Shown here in pieces: positions 24,988 through 33,070 of a stretch of DNA of 49,198 nt. The stretch is taken from the NCBI GenBank assembly GCA_913057725.1, contig CAJXOS010000035.1:1-49198 (forward strand), written 5' to 3'. Position 1 is the first letter of the stretch. Each line of letters starts with the position of its first letter. The stretch comes from an uncultured Lewinella sp. Lineage in GTDB: Bacteria > Bacteroidota > Bacteroidia > Chitinophagales > Saprospiraceae. The notes beneath the pieces are model-generated. The model did no database searches and was not told the DNA's origin. It saw nothing but the letters and a program-made list of their open reading frames with translations. The position numbers and the translations under genes are program-made.

Positions 24988-25978
24988 GTGGATTGATAAT
25001 CGCCAGTAAGGAATCACTGACCAACTTTTGCCCGGCCGGCGTAAGGTGAGGGTCATTTGGATAATAGAGATCTGATCGACCGCTATTTTTCAACCAAGGT
25101 AAAGGATTGACTAGTACAGGTGACTCAGCCTCCAAATATCGTTCCAGCGCTTGATAATACGGATAGTGCTCTTTTTCTAAGTCAATGATGGTATCCAAGT
25201 CTGCACCTAACTGCTCAAGGCGATTTTTGTAGGGATTTCCCAACTGAACACAATGTGGCATTACCAGAACCAGGATAGGTGTTTCAGCACTGACCTCGCC
25301 TAGCATCTGAGCGATATCTGTGCTCATGTGTTCCATGTCCATAACACGTGCTCCTTTCAACAAAATACTATTATTCAGATAGGAAGGTTCTGCCCTTAAG
25401 AGCATCGGTGTTCTACGGCTGTAATTTTCGACACTAAACCCCTCTTGAGCTTTTGTGTCATAGTCAACTCGTTGGGTTGCAAAAAAACTATTCCGCAGCA
25501 AGGGTAACTGAGCATTGATATAGCCCAAAACCAAAAATCGATCCGCTAGCCACCAATAGCATTTACGTTGCCAGCTTAGTCCATCACCCGTGGTCGGGTG
25601 TCGATACTCTAAGAGATCGTTTCCAACGTAGGTTTGGTAAATAATGAGGTCCGGTTGAAAGTCTTTCAGTCGTTTGGCGAAGAAGCGTTCATGTTGTCGA
25701 ATGCACGTTCCTGGAATCGCAGCGTTGATGATACGATGACCACTAATCTGAGTTCGCAGCCCCTTCACATAACTATTCTGATCAGCACTAAAAGAATCAC
25801 CAACGACCAGAATACTTGGTAGGTCTTCAGCTTCTTCCAGTTCTTGTTTATTGAGGGCCTGAAATTGTGCGCTGTAAAAGTCTACGATGTAATAGCGATA
25901 GCATACTTCTAACAATAGTAGGGTACTAATTGCTAGAAACAGGAGGTATAGGATGCCATTTCGCAGTTTTCGCAGCAT
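24974..25978 (-). CDS. SGNH-hydrolase-like membrane-anchored protein
   Basis: 334 residues from ATG at 25978 (a TTG at 25984 is also in frame). One N-terminal hydrophobic anchor (residues about 8-24) precedes a GDSL/SGNH fold: VGDSF at 59-63, YVGND as the oxyanion block, and NDPHLTPAG with D309 and H311 as the catalytic dyad partners. It is a second member of the SGNH family in the island, unrelated at the sequence level to the first apart from the motifs. Deacetylation or acyl transfer on the exported glycan is likely. The 207 bp upstream hold no recognised element. Confidence 0.78.
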   Translation of the reverse strand: MLRKLRNGILYLLFLAISTLLLLEVCYRYYIVDFYSAQFQALNKQELEEAEDLPSILVVGDSFSADQNSYVKGLRTQISGHRIINAAIPGTCIRQHERFFAKRLKDFQPDLIIYQTYVGNDLLEYRHPTTGDGLSWQRKCYWWLADRFLVLGYINAQLPLLRNSFFATQRVDYDTKAQEGFSVENYSRRTPMLLRAEPSYLNNSILLKGARVMDMEHMSTDIAQMLGEVSAETPILVLVMPHCVQLGNPYKNRLEQLGADLDTIIDLEKEHYPYYQALERYLEAESPVLVNPLPWLKNSGRSDLYYPNDPHLTPAGQKLVSDSLLAIINPLIGQ

Positions 25979-26191
25979 AGTCAAATTCTATCTGGTCGGT
26001 GCAACAATCTTCTAACGGATCAGATTTACCCCTACCCTATTTACAACCGTATTTCCACTTATGAAAAGTTGATTAATCCTCACAGTCCACATTTGATATT
26101 TGGGTTTAGATAAGAACACTAAAGAAAGAAAATTTTATCTGAGTAAAACACACTACAGTATGAGTAACATTAATAACTTGCCTTGAATCGA

Positions 26192-27502
26192 TTAGCCCGC
26201 GAAGCTGACCCACTCCAGAATTTCTGGAAACAGGATAACAACGATGAGCATCAGCACTTGAATAACGATAAATGGAACGATCCCACGATAAAGGTGGGAC
26301 GAGCGAACTTCCGGAGGAGCAACCCCCTTCAGGTAAAAGAGTGAAAAGCCAAAAGGTGGCGTAAGGAATGAGGTCTGAAGATTCAGCGCAATCAATATAC
26401 CTAACCATACCAAATCAACTCCCATTTGCTGAAAGAGTGGCGCAACTACTGGAACAATAATAAAGATGATTTCAATGAAATCGATAAAGAAGCCCGCCAC
26501 GAAGATCAGTAGCATTACCAAGGCGAGAAACGCATAGGTGGAAAGATTGGCTTGCTCAATCAAAGAGACCAAGTATCGATCACCGCCCAACTCGCGAAAT
26601 ACCAAGGAAAAAGTAGTTGCCCCCAAAAGGATCAAGAACACCATACTAGTAAGGTGCGTAGTATCTCGCATCACACTTTCCAGCACTTGAAGCTTTAGTC
26701 GTTTTTCGATGGCAGTCAGGATCATCGCTCCAACTGCTCCCACTGCAGCGGCCTCAGTTGGTGAGGCGATTCCGCCAAGAATAGACCCAAGTACAGCTAC
26801 GATTAACAACAATGGCAGGAAGAATGCCTTGAAGAGACGTGACCAATAATTCGATTCCCAAAATGCCCTCACCTCCTCTTCCGGCATGGCTGGTGCATGC
26901 TCAGGATGCAGTCGCGCATAGATAAAAACATACAAAGCGTAGCCAATCACTAGCAGGAGACCTGGTAATAAAGCGGCAGCGAATAGCTTACCAACACTAA
27001 CATTCAGTACGCTTCCCAACAATATGAGCACGATGGACGGCGGGATGATTTGTCCGAGCGTTCCAGAAGAAGCAATAACTCCAGTGGCTAATTCTGTTTT
27101 GTAACCTCTCCGAAGCATCGTTGGCAAACTGATCAGGCCCATCGTAATTACGGTAGCACCTACAATTCCGGTACTGGCTGCCAAGAGTGCACCAACGATG
27201 ATAACGGCATAAGCCAGTCCACCAGGGATGCGTCCAAATAACAGCGCCATGGTTTCCAGTAGGCGTTCGGCTAAGCCCGATTTTTCCAGCATAATCCCCA
27301 TAAAGATGAATAAGGGCACCGCCATTAATTCTTCTTTAGACATAATACCGTAGATACGAAGTGGGAGTAGATTTAAGCTCTCCGCCGGTAGGAAGCAGAA
27401 GGCATATAAGAGCGATAAACCTCCTAAGGTAAAAGCAACCGGATATCCGTAAAGGATCAGGATAAAAATGCTAATGAAAAGAATCAGCGCTAATATTTCC
27501 AC
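26192..27502 (-). CDS. dctM: TRAP transporter large permease (DctM-type)
   Basis: 436 residues with about twelve membrane helices in the DctM pattern. The start is GTG at 27502 (no ATG near), giving the usual N-terminus with an early GYPVAFTLGG turn. Conserved stretches include GLISLPTMLRRGY, ASSGTLGQIIPPSIVLILLG and ASPTEAAAVGAVGA. It forms the sodium-driven transport channel with the small DctQ subunit, encoded 75 bp upstream. The substrate is likely a carboxylate or sialic acid-type acid, but no DctP binding protein gene lies near to narrow it. Confidence 0.93.
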   Translation of the reverse strand: MEILALILFISIFILILYGYPVAFTLGGLSLLYAFCFLPAESLNLLPLRIYGIMSKEELMAVPLFIFMGIMLEKSGLAERLLETMALLFGRIPGGLAYAVIIVGALLAASTGIVGATVITMGLISLPTMLRRGYKTELATGVIASSGTLGQIIPPSIVLILLGSVLNVSVGKLFAAALLPGLLLVIGYALYVFIYARLHPEHAPAMPEEEVRAFWESNYWSRLFKAFFLPLLLIVAVLGSILGGIASPTEAAAVGAVGAMILTAIEKRLKLQVLESVMRDTTHLTSMVFLILLGATTFSLVFRELGGDRYLVSLIEQANLSTYAFLALVMLLIFVAGFFIDFIEIIFIIVPVVAPLFQQMGVDLVWLGILIALNLQTSFLTPPFGFSLFYLKGVAPPEVRSSHLYRGIVPFIVIQVLMLIVVILFPEILEWVSFAG

Positions 27503-27577
27503 GGCGAATAGTTCAGTTTAGATCGGATAGGTTTCATACATCGAGCTGAAAAAATACTCGGAATTAGAATCAAGCGT

Positions 27578-28078
27578 TTAGGATTGATCCTCCTCCAGTT
27601 GCTGGCCTGGTCGCGAGCTGATTATCAGGGAAAGGCCCTGTAAAAACAGGAGCAGCATACCAAATGGGATAGCAAACTGAATGAGCCAGAGATTAGACAA
27701 ACCTCCTGCTTCCGGGCTCCGCTCCCCCATCGTATAGGCATCTATTGCCGAATTCCAACCGGTGTACATCATGACTAAGCACCAAGGCAGCAAAAAGATG
27801 AGGGTTCCCCAGAAATTTACCTGGTTCTTTTCCTTCTGTGCCTGCCGATCATAAAAAAGATCCACCCGTACGTGGCGATCATGGCGTAGCGTGTAAGCTG
27901 CTCCAATCAGAAAGATCAAGGCGAACAAATGCCACTCTAATTCCTTAGACCAGGCCTGTGGGTTGTTAAACACGTAGCGGAGGCAAACATTGCCAAACAC
28001 AAGTATCACCAGCAGTAGCGTCAACCAAGACACCGCTCGGCCTATTTTTTCATTTAGCCAATTGATCCAATCTGCCAT
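27578..28078 (-). CDS. dctQ: TRAP transporter small permease (DctQ-type)
   Basis: 166 residues with four membrane helices. The family signature is the NNPQAWSKELEWHLF segment following helix 2, then GAAYTLRHDRHVRVDLFYDR. It pairs with the DctM-type protein downstream on the same strand. It is divergent from the BadF/pfkA operon, with 173 bp between the start codons. No gene for a periplasmic binding protein lies between or beside the two subunits, unlike most TRAP loci. Confidence 0.92.
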   Translation of the reverse strand: MADWINWLNEKIGRAVSWLTLLLVILVFGNVCLRYVFNNPQAWSKELEWHLFALIFLIGAAYTLRHDRHVRVDLFYDRQAQKEKNQVNFWGTLIFLLPWCLVMMYTGWNSAIDAYTMGERSPEAGGLSNLWLIQFAIPFGMLLLFLQGLSLIISSRPGQQLEEDQS

Positions 28079-28196
28079 CCATCTTCTCGCTTAGTTATTA
28101 TGCAATGTAAGCTTATTGACCGAAATTTACGCATTGCTCAAAGCGAATAATCTTTGGTAAAAATCCACTTTAGCCTTAGTTTTCACTCCTGAAAGA

Positions 28197-28228
28197 TTAA
28201 GCTTAGTGTAAATTTTACACTACCTTTG
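28197..28228 (+). promoter_or_regulatory. Bacteroidota-type promoter for the BadF-pfkA operon
   Basis: TACCTTTG at 28221-28228 fits the -7 consensus TAnnTTTG of Bacteroidota sigma-A. The -33 position (about 28197-28200, TTAA) is a weak match to TTTG at the expected spacing of 20 bases. The start of transcription would fall near 28235, about 17 bases before the ATG at 28252. Confidence 0.5.
28204..28222. promoter_or_regulatory. Perfect 19-bp palindromic operator candidate
   Basis: TAGTGTAAA-T-TTTACACTA is a perfect inverted repeat with 9-bp arms and a single central base. Its right end overlaps the -7 element at 28221 by two bases, and it begins 48 bp before the BadF start codon. It also lies in the leader region of the divergent TRAP operon. 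A dimeric repressor bound here would block the BadF-pfkA promoter. The binding protein is unknown. Confidence 0.6.
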
Positions 28229-28251
28229 CCGTTCTTAACAAGCGATAGGCC

Positions 28252-29097
28252 ATGAAAGTAATTGTTGATAGTGGTTCCACTAAAGCAGACTGGAAATTCA
28301 TCACTTCAGACTCCGAGACGGAGCTAAACACCATGGGGTTTAACCCCGTCTTTCACAACAGCGACCAGATCGAACGAGAAATCCTTCGTGCCTTTGAAGG
28401 TAAGGTGGACTTCTCTCAAGAAGCAGACATCTATTTTTACGGTTCTGGCTGTTGGGATCAGAAGCGGAAGCTTGTTATTGAAAATGGTTTGAAACGTGTC
28501 TTCCCACAAGCTAGCATCGATGTGCATCACGACTTATTAGGTGCAGCACGAGCAACCTGTGGAAGCCTGCCAGGTATATCATGCATTATCGGTACGGGTT
28601 CTAACACATGCCTATATGATGGCAAAGATGTTATCGATAATGTTACCAACCTCGGTTACCTCTGTGGTGACGAAGGCAGTGGAACACACTTAGGAAAGAA
28701 GCTAATCCGCCACTATTTCTACCGCGAGCTGCCTAAGGAGCTCGAAAAGTCTTTAGAAGAGTTTATCGGTGGCGGAAAGCAAATAGTATTGGATACCGTA
28801 TACAGTGGTACACCTCCTAATGTATACTTGGCATCCTTTACCCGCTTCATGTCTGAGCACATGGATCATCCTTTTATCCAACGGATTCTTTATCGCTCGT
28901 TTGCAGAGTTTGTCGACCGTCACGTACGCAAGTACCATGGTCACATGAGCCTACAAGTACACTTCATTGGTTCCATTGCCTATGTGTTCCAGGACATGTT
29001 AAAGATCGTTCTAACAGAGCGAGCTATGCAATACGGCATTTTCATCAAGCAGCCTATCGACAACCTGGTCCAGTATCACCGGGAATTTGTCAACTAA
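28252..29097 (+). CDS. BadF/BadG-type ATPase, N-acetylglucosamine kinase-like
   Basis: 281 residues of the ASKHA fold. The phosphate-1 loop is DSGSTKADWKFI at 6-17, the phosphate-2 loop is GISCIIGTGSNTCL, and CGDEGSGTHLGKKLI is the segment typical of the eukaryote-like GlcNAc kinase/BadF group. It is 10 bp before pfkA, so the two are co-transcribed; this gene pair recurs in Bacteroidota. A role in phosphorylating an amino sugar, perhaps from peptidoglycan or glycan recycling, fits the family, but the substrate has not been shown by anything in the window. Confidence 0.88.
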   Translation: MKVIVDSGSTKADWKFITSDSETELNTMGFNPVFHNSDQIEREILRAFEGKVDFSQEADIYFYGSGCWDQKRKLVIENGLKRVFPQASIDVHHDLLGAARATCGSLPGISCIIGTGSNTCLYDGKDVIDNVTNLGYLCGDEGSGTHLGKKLIRHYFYRELPKELEKSLEEFIGGGKQIVLDTVYSGTPPNVYLASFTRFMSEHMDHPFIQRILYRSFAEFVDRHVRKYHGHMSLQVHFIGSIAYVFQDMLKIVLTERAMQYGIFIKQPIDNLVQYHREFVN

Positions 29098-29107
29098 TCA
29101 CTAGACA

Positions 29108-30094
29108 ATGGCAAAAGACAGAATCAAAAGAATCGCTGTATTCACCTCAGGAGGAGATGCTCCTGGCATGAACGCAGCCATACGGGCGGTGGTACGTACT
29201 GCAGCCTACCATGACTTACATATTTTTGGGATTAACAACGGCTACGAGGGAATGATTGATGGTGATATGCGCCGACTAGACATCCGTGATGTCGGTAATA
29301 TCATCTACCGCGGGGGAACAATTCTGAAAACAGCTCGAAGCATGCGCTTCATGACTCCGGAAGGTCGCAAGCACGCTTACGAAGCCTTGATGGCTTTTGA
29401 TGTAGATGCCTGCATTGCCATTGGTGGTAATGGTACTTTTACTGGGGCTAAGATTTTCTCTGAGGAATATAATATTCCAATCATAGGTATTCCTGGAACC
29501 ATTGACAATGACCTTTATGGTACAGACTATACCATTGGCTACGATACAGCTGTAAACACAGCAGTACAGGCAGTAGACAAGATTCGGGACACCGCCGACT
29601 CCCATAACCGCCTCTTCTTCGTGGAGGTGATGGGGCGTAACTCCGGCTTCATTGCCCTCAGTACTGGAATTGCTAGCGGTGCTGGTAATGTATTGATCCC
29701 AGAGGTAGATACTACGCTGGAACGTTTGGTGGAGCTACTAAGGCTTGGCGTAAAGCGTAAGAAGATGTTTGGTATCATCGTCGTAGCAGAAGGCAACAAA
29801 CTCGGAAGCACGCAGAAGATCGCCGACAAGGTTAAAAAAGCAATCGACTTCTACGATACCAAGGTTACCATTATAGGTCACATGCAGCGCGGTGGATCAC
29901 CATCCGCATTAGATCGACTTCTATCTAGTAGACTTGGTTTCGGTGCCGTGGAAGGACTCTTGGCTGGACACGCCAATGAAATGATTGGCTTGGTAAACAA
30001 TGAGGTGGTCTTTACCTCCTTTGAAGATGCGATTACCAAGGAAAAGAAACCGAATCAGAATCTTGTCCGCATGGCAGAGATTCTAGCCATCTAA
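29108..30094 (+). CDS. pfkA: ATP-dependent 6-phosphofructokinase
   Basis: 328 residues, the usual length for a bacterial PfkA subunit. Visible motifs are TSGGDAPGMNAAIR (14-26), GGTILKTARS (69-78), the catalytic PGTIDND (129-135, D133 as base), MGRNSG and QRGGSPSALDR. The ATP-site motif that in E. coli reads GGDGS is GGNGT here (106-110), so the Mg-associated Asp103 equivalent is Asn108. The residue corresponding to Gly104 is Gly, and no lysine is found before PGTIDND, so ATP rather than pyrophosphate is the expected donor. It commits fructose 6-phosphate to glycolysis. It is followed by a clear intrinsic terminator at 30126. Confidence 0.95.
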   Translation: MAKDRIKRIAVFTSGGDAPGMNAAIRAVVRTAAYHDLHIFGINNGYEGMIDGDMRRLDIRDVGNIIYRGGTILKTARSMRFMTPEGRKHAYEALMAFDVDACIAIGGNGTFTGAKIFSEEYNIPIIGIPGTIDNDLYGTDYTIGYDTAVNTAVQAVDKIRDTADSHNRLFFVEVMGRNSGFIALSTGIASGAGNVLIPEVDTTLERLVELLRLGVKRKKMFGIIVVAEGNKLGSTQKIADKVKKAIDFYDTKVTIIGHMQRGGSPSALDRLLSSRLGFGAVEGLLAGHANEMIGLVNNEVVFTSFEDAITKEKKPNQNLVRMAEILAI

Positions 30095-30125
30095 GTAAGA
30101 ACACTTTCATAGATATAATCCTGTT

Positions 30126-30160
30126 GCGGCATATCTCTTTCTGAGTATGCCGCTTTTTTT
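30126..30160 (+). terminator. Intrinsic terminator downstream of pfkA
   Basis: GCGGCATA at 30126-30133 pairs with TATGCCGC at 30146-30153, with a 12-base loop, and seven T residues follow directly. It ends the BadF-pfkA transcript 32 bases after the pfkA stop and separates it from the convergent TrmN6-like gene. Confidence 0.85.
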
Positions 30161-30177
30161 ATTCTGTCCTCACTCGA

Positions 30178-30936
30178 TTAAGACTGCAAATAAAACGACT
30201 GCGTCAGTGCCTGGAAGTCTGCACTCCTGGGAGAATCAGGGCCAGACCGTTCGTAAATGGAAATTTCGGTCGTTGTCGGAGTTCCAATTGAACCAGGGTA
30301 TTTCTTTAGCTCTAGCAATAGTCGATTAGGCGACTTATCGGGGTTTGGCCTCACCTTGACAACCTGATGAGCGTACAACTGATAAGTAGCTGCCCATTCC
30401 TGAAAGCGCAACCCTTCCAACCAAGGCAGCACTAAGCAAAAGCTCCCTTGATCAGCAAGTAGCCGTTGCACGGATCGCAAGAGATCTTGATGAGATAGTT
30501 TGGTGGTATGCCGCACGCTGGCTCTACCTTCCTGCTCGGAGAGAACCCCGCCAGAGAAAAAAGGTGGATTACTCACGATCAGATCAAACTTCTGCTTAAT
30601 CGTTTGTGAGAAATCTTGAATAGCAGAATGATCCACAGAGACGCGATCAGCAAAGGGAGAAGCCAATACATTTTCCTTAGCCTGCTGCGCTGCCGAATCA
30701 TCCACTTCCACTGCCATTACTTGTGCTGCCTCCTGGCGCTGGGCAAGCATCAATGCAATCAGGCCAGTGCCGGCCCCGATATCAAGTATATGAAGAGCAT
30801 CCTGCACCGGCGCCCAAGCACCTAGCAGTACACCATCCGTCCCCACCTTCATAGCACACTGATCTTGCTTAAGCGTGAACTGTTGAAACTGGAAACTATC
30901 CTTCTTTCTAATCTTGCTGCTACTAACTTCTCCCAT
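30178..30936 (-). CDS. trmN6: tRNA1(Val) (adenine37-N6)-methyltransferase-like protein
   Basis: 252 residues. The N-terminal FTLKQDQCAMKVGTDGVLLGAW segment (about 20-41) is diagnostic of the YfiC/TrmN6 group. The SAM motif LDIGAGTG is at 51-58 and the N6-adenine catalytic motif NPPFF at 123-127, followed by ASVRHTTKLSHQDLL. In E. coli the homologue methylates A37 of tRNA-Val. It is convergent with pfkA. The specific tRNA in this organism is not certain. Confidence 0.88.
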   Translation of the reverse strand: MGEVSSSKIRKKDSFQFQQFTLKQDQCAMKVGTDGVLLGAWAPVQDALHILDIGAGTGLIALMLAQRQEAAQVMAVEVDDSAAQQAKENVLASPFADRVSVDHSAIQDFSQTIKQKFDLIVSNPPFFSGGVLSEQEGRASVRHTTKLSHQDLLRSVQRLLADQGSFCLVLPWLEGLRFQEWAATYQLYAHQVVKVRPNPDKSPNRLLLELKKYPGSIGTPTTTEISIYERSGPDSPRSADFQALTQSFYLQS

Positions 30937-30960
30937 TGGTCATTTCGAATATATACTCGA

Positions 30961-30996
30961 AGTCCCAACACCGCTCTGCTGAGAAATGTTGGGACT
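30961..30996 (-). terminator. Hairpin after the DUF5689 lipoprotein gene
   Basis: AGTCCCAACA at 30961-30970 pairs perfectly with TGTTGGGACT at 30987-30996, with a 16-base loop, 24 bases beyond the stop of the minus-strand gene. There is no T run after it on the minus strand, so it may stall or protect the 3' end rather than act as a classic intrinsic terminator. Confidence 0.5.
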
Positions 30997-31020
30997 TCAG
31001 TACAAGTTTAGCAACTAAGG

Positions 31021-33036
31021 CTACTCAATGATATCGTTCAAATTCCGAATAACGATCTGAGCATCGTCAAACTGAGAAACAATCGCAACGATAGTAAACT
31101 GTCCGCCAGGAACAGTGTTACTGGCGAAACTTGCCTGAGAACGGGTAAACATTGCAATCTGTCCCGTATCGTCCTCTAGTGTCTTCTGACCATTATAGGT
31201 ACCACCTTCTGTGAAGCTGATATCCTCAATTGTTACCAAGGTAGACTCCCACTCTTCTAGGTTATCGATAATCTCAGCAACGGTAGTCACACGCGGCGTT
31301 GGCAAAGTGCCAGGCCCAAAGGAAACCGCATTGTTGTTTGCCACATTGTTCACCTGTAGCAAGCCATTGAACTCACTTAGTTCCTGACCAGACACATCGA
31401 TTTCTACTTCTTCACCCAAGGCAAATTGATGTTCGTCGTTAAAACGCACAACGATACCACCACTAGCATCTTGGATTACCAAGTTGCGGAAAGTCAAGTT
31501 TCCGTTATCTACATCGGAAATAACAACGCCACGTAGCTTCTTGGCAGCAGGTACAGAACTTGCTCCATCTTCAAATAGGGTACGTAGTTCAGCAGCAGTA
31601 ATGTCCTGTGGATCACCGCCGCCGCCACCGTCAAAGTCGGCGTCATCGGCATTACGCATATTCAACTGTAGGCCGTTGAAGTCCGATACAATTGCAGTTA
31701 GCGTACCAGTCGAAGATGGAATGGTATTGCCAGAGAATGAGGCAGAGAAGAAGGTAAACATTGAAATGCTTCCGGTACCATCAGCTACAGTAACACCGTC
31801 GCCGTAAGTAGGGCCACCGTTCATTGTCGCATCGGCAATCTGAACCAAGGTAGATTCCCAGTCGTTACCGTTCGCCAAGATTTCAGCAACGGTGGCTACA
31901 CGTGGTGTAGGTAGTGTGCCGTTACCTTGAGAAACTGCATTACCGAGCGGTACATTGTTCACCTGTACCAAACCGTTGAATTCACTCAACTCCTGCCCAC
32001 TAACCGTCACTTCTACTTCTTCACCAAGGCGGAAGTCGTGACCACCAGTGAAGCGCACAACGATACCAGCAGTACCGTCCTGGATGACCATGTTCTGGCC
32101 ATTGACGTTACCGTTATCCTGATCGCTAATCACAACACCACGAATCTTGCTATCGTCTGGTCCAGTAGTAGTACCGCCAGCATAAGCAGTACGGATGTCA
32201 GCGATGGAAACTAGGTCGCCACCTGTAGAAACACCGCAACGTGTACCGTTGAACTGAACATCATCTTTATCGCGAAGTGTCAACTGAACAGTAGAACCAA
32301 AAACAGATAGAACAGCGGTAACAACGCCGTTACCTTCTGGAATGGGGTCGCCAGCAAAGTCAGCGAAGTCACTATTACGAACGGTTACAGAATTGCCGAA
32401 GCAATCTGACATGGTACGGTTTTGACCGCCACCACCGCCAGGTACAGCGTAGGTGTCACCCAAGTCTACATCAGCAAACTGCAGGTCTTCAATTGTTACC
32501 AGGCGGCTTAACAAGTTGTCGAAAGTAGCTTGATTGCTTAGAACTTCCTCCAAGGTCGTTGACGTAGGTGTTACTTCCTTTTGCTCACCTGCAACTACAT
32601 AAGAGCTGATAAGCGGGCTAGGAATTAGACCACCAGTTTCGTCGCCAGCAATCTGATACAGATTATTGAAGTCATTGATATACAAGCCCTTCATTTTGAC
32701 AAAGAGCTCTGTTCCTACTGGATACAAGGTGTACAGACCTGTGTTACCCAAGCGGATCACGATACCTGCACTTTCGTCCTCGATCACCAACTGCTGATAC
32801 AGGTTACCACTTTGGTCGTCCGCCACCACAGTACCGGCGATGATCCAGTCCTCTGTAATTTCAGTTGCGTTGGTACCTAGTGTATGTAGGTCTTTCAACT
32901 GCTTAATAGTCGCATTAGCAGTCAAGGCTGGTAAACCACGTACTGGTGGCTCATCAAAATCCTGGTCTACACAGGCGTTAAAGGTTAAGCCCAAAACTGC
33001 CAGGAATAGAAAGAAGAAATATGATTTTAATCGCAT
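31021..33036 (-). CDS. Triple-module DUF5689-type lipoprotein
   Basis: 671 residues. The signal ends in FNAC with C22 as lipidated cysteine. Three modules follow at about 42-265, 276-468 and 478-670, each with the pattern AGTVVADDQSGNLYQQLVIED or RGVVISDxDNGN then IQDxxxGIVVRF and GQELSEFNGLxQVNN, in the manner of the DUF5689/OB-fold-like domain of secreted Bacteroidota proteins. Modules 2 and 3 are close copies with a period near 610 bp; module 1 is more diverged and has a glycine-rich insert near 200. It lies 34 bp downstream of the TonB receptor gene, so it is probably a surface lipoprotein partner. DUF5689 is often found with secreted nucleases, and such an enzyme is encoded just beyond the receptor. 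Confidence 0.8.
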   Translation of the reverse strand: MRLKSYFFFLFLAVLGLTFNACVDQDFDEPPVRGLPALTANATIKQLKDLHTLGTNATEITEDWIIAGTVVADDQSGNLYQQLVIEDESAGIVIRLGNTGLYTLYPVGTELFVKMKGLYINDFNNLYQIAGDETGGLIPSPLISSYVVAGEQKEVTPTSTTLEEVLSNQATFDNLLSRLVTIEDLQFADVDLGDTYAVPGGGGGQNRTMSDCFGNSVTVRNSDFADFAGDPIPEGNGVVTAVLSVFGSTVQLTLRDKDDVQFNGTRCGVSTGGDLVSIADIRTAYAGGTTTGPDDSKIRGVVISDQDNGNVNGQNMVIQDGTAGIVVRFTGGHDFRLGEEVEVTVSGQELSEFNGLVQVNNVPLGNAVSQGNGTLPTPRVATVAEILANGNDWESTLVQIADATMNGGPTYGDGVTVADGTGSISMFTFFSASFSGNTIPSSTGTLTAIVSDFNGLQLNMRNADDADFDGGGGGDPQDITAAELRTLFEDGASSVPAAKKLRGVVISDVDNGNLTFRNLVIQDASGGIVVRFNDEHQFALGEEVEIDVSGQELSEFNGLLQVNNVANNNAVSFGPGTLPTPRVTTVAEIIDNLEEWESTLVTIEDISFTEGGTYNGQKTLEDDTGQIAMFTRSQASFASNTVPGGQFTIVAIVSQFDDAQIVIRNLNDIIE

Positions 33037-33070
33037 AACGATCTATTTTTTCGTGAAGCCAAGCTCACGC

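Noticed and set aside
29108-30094. Pyrophosphate-dependent phosphofructokinase
   Set aside because: The ATP-type Gly at the position after Asn108 and the lack of Lys before PGTIDND point to ATP; the Asn substitution alone does not indicate pyrophosphate use.
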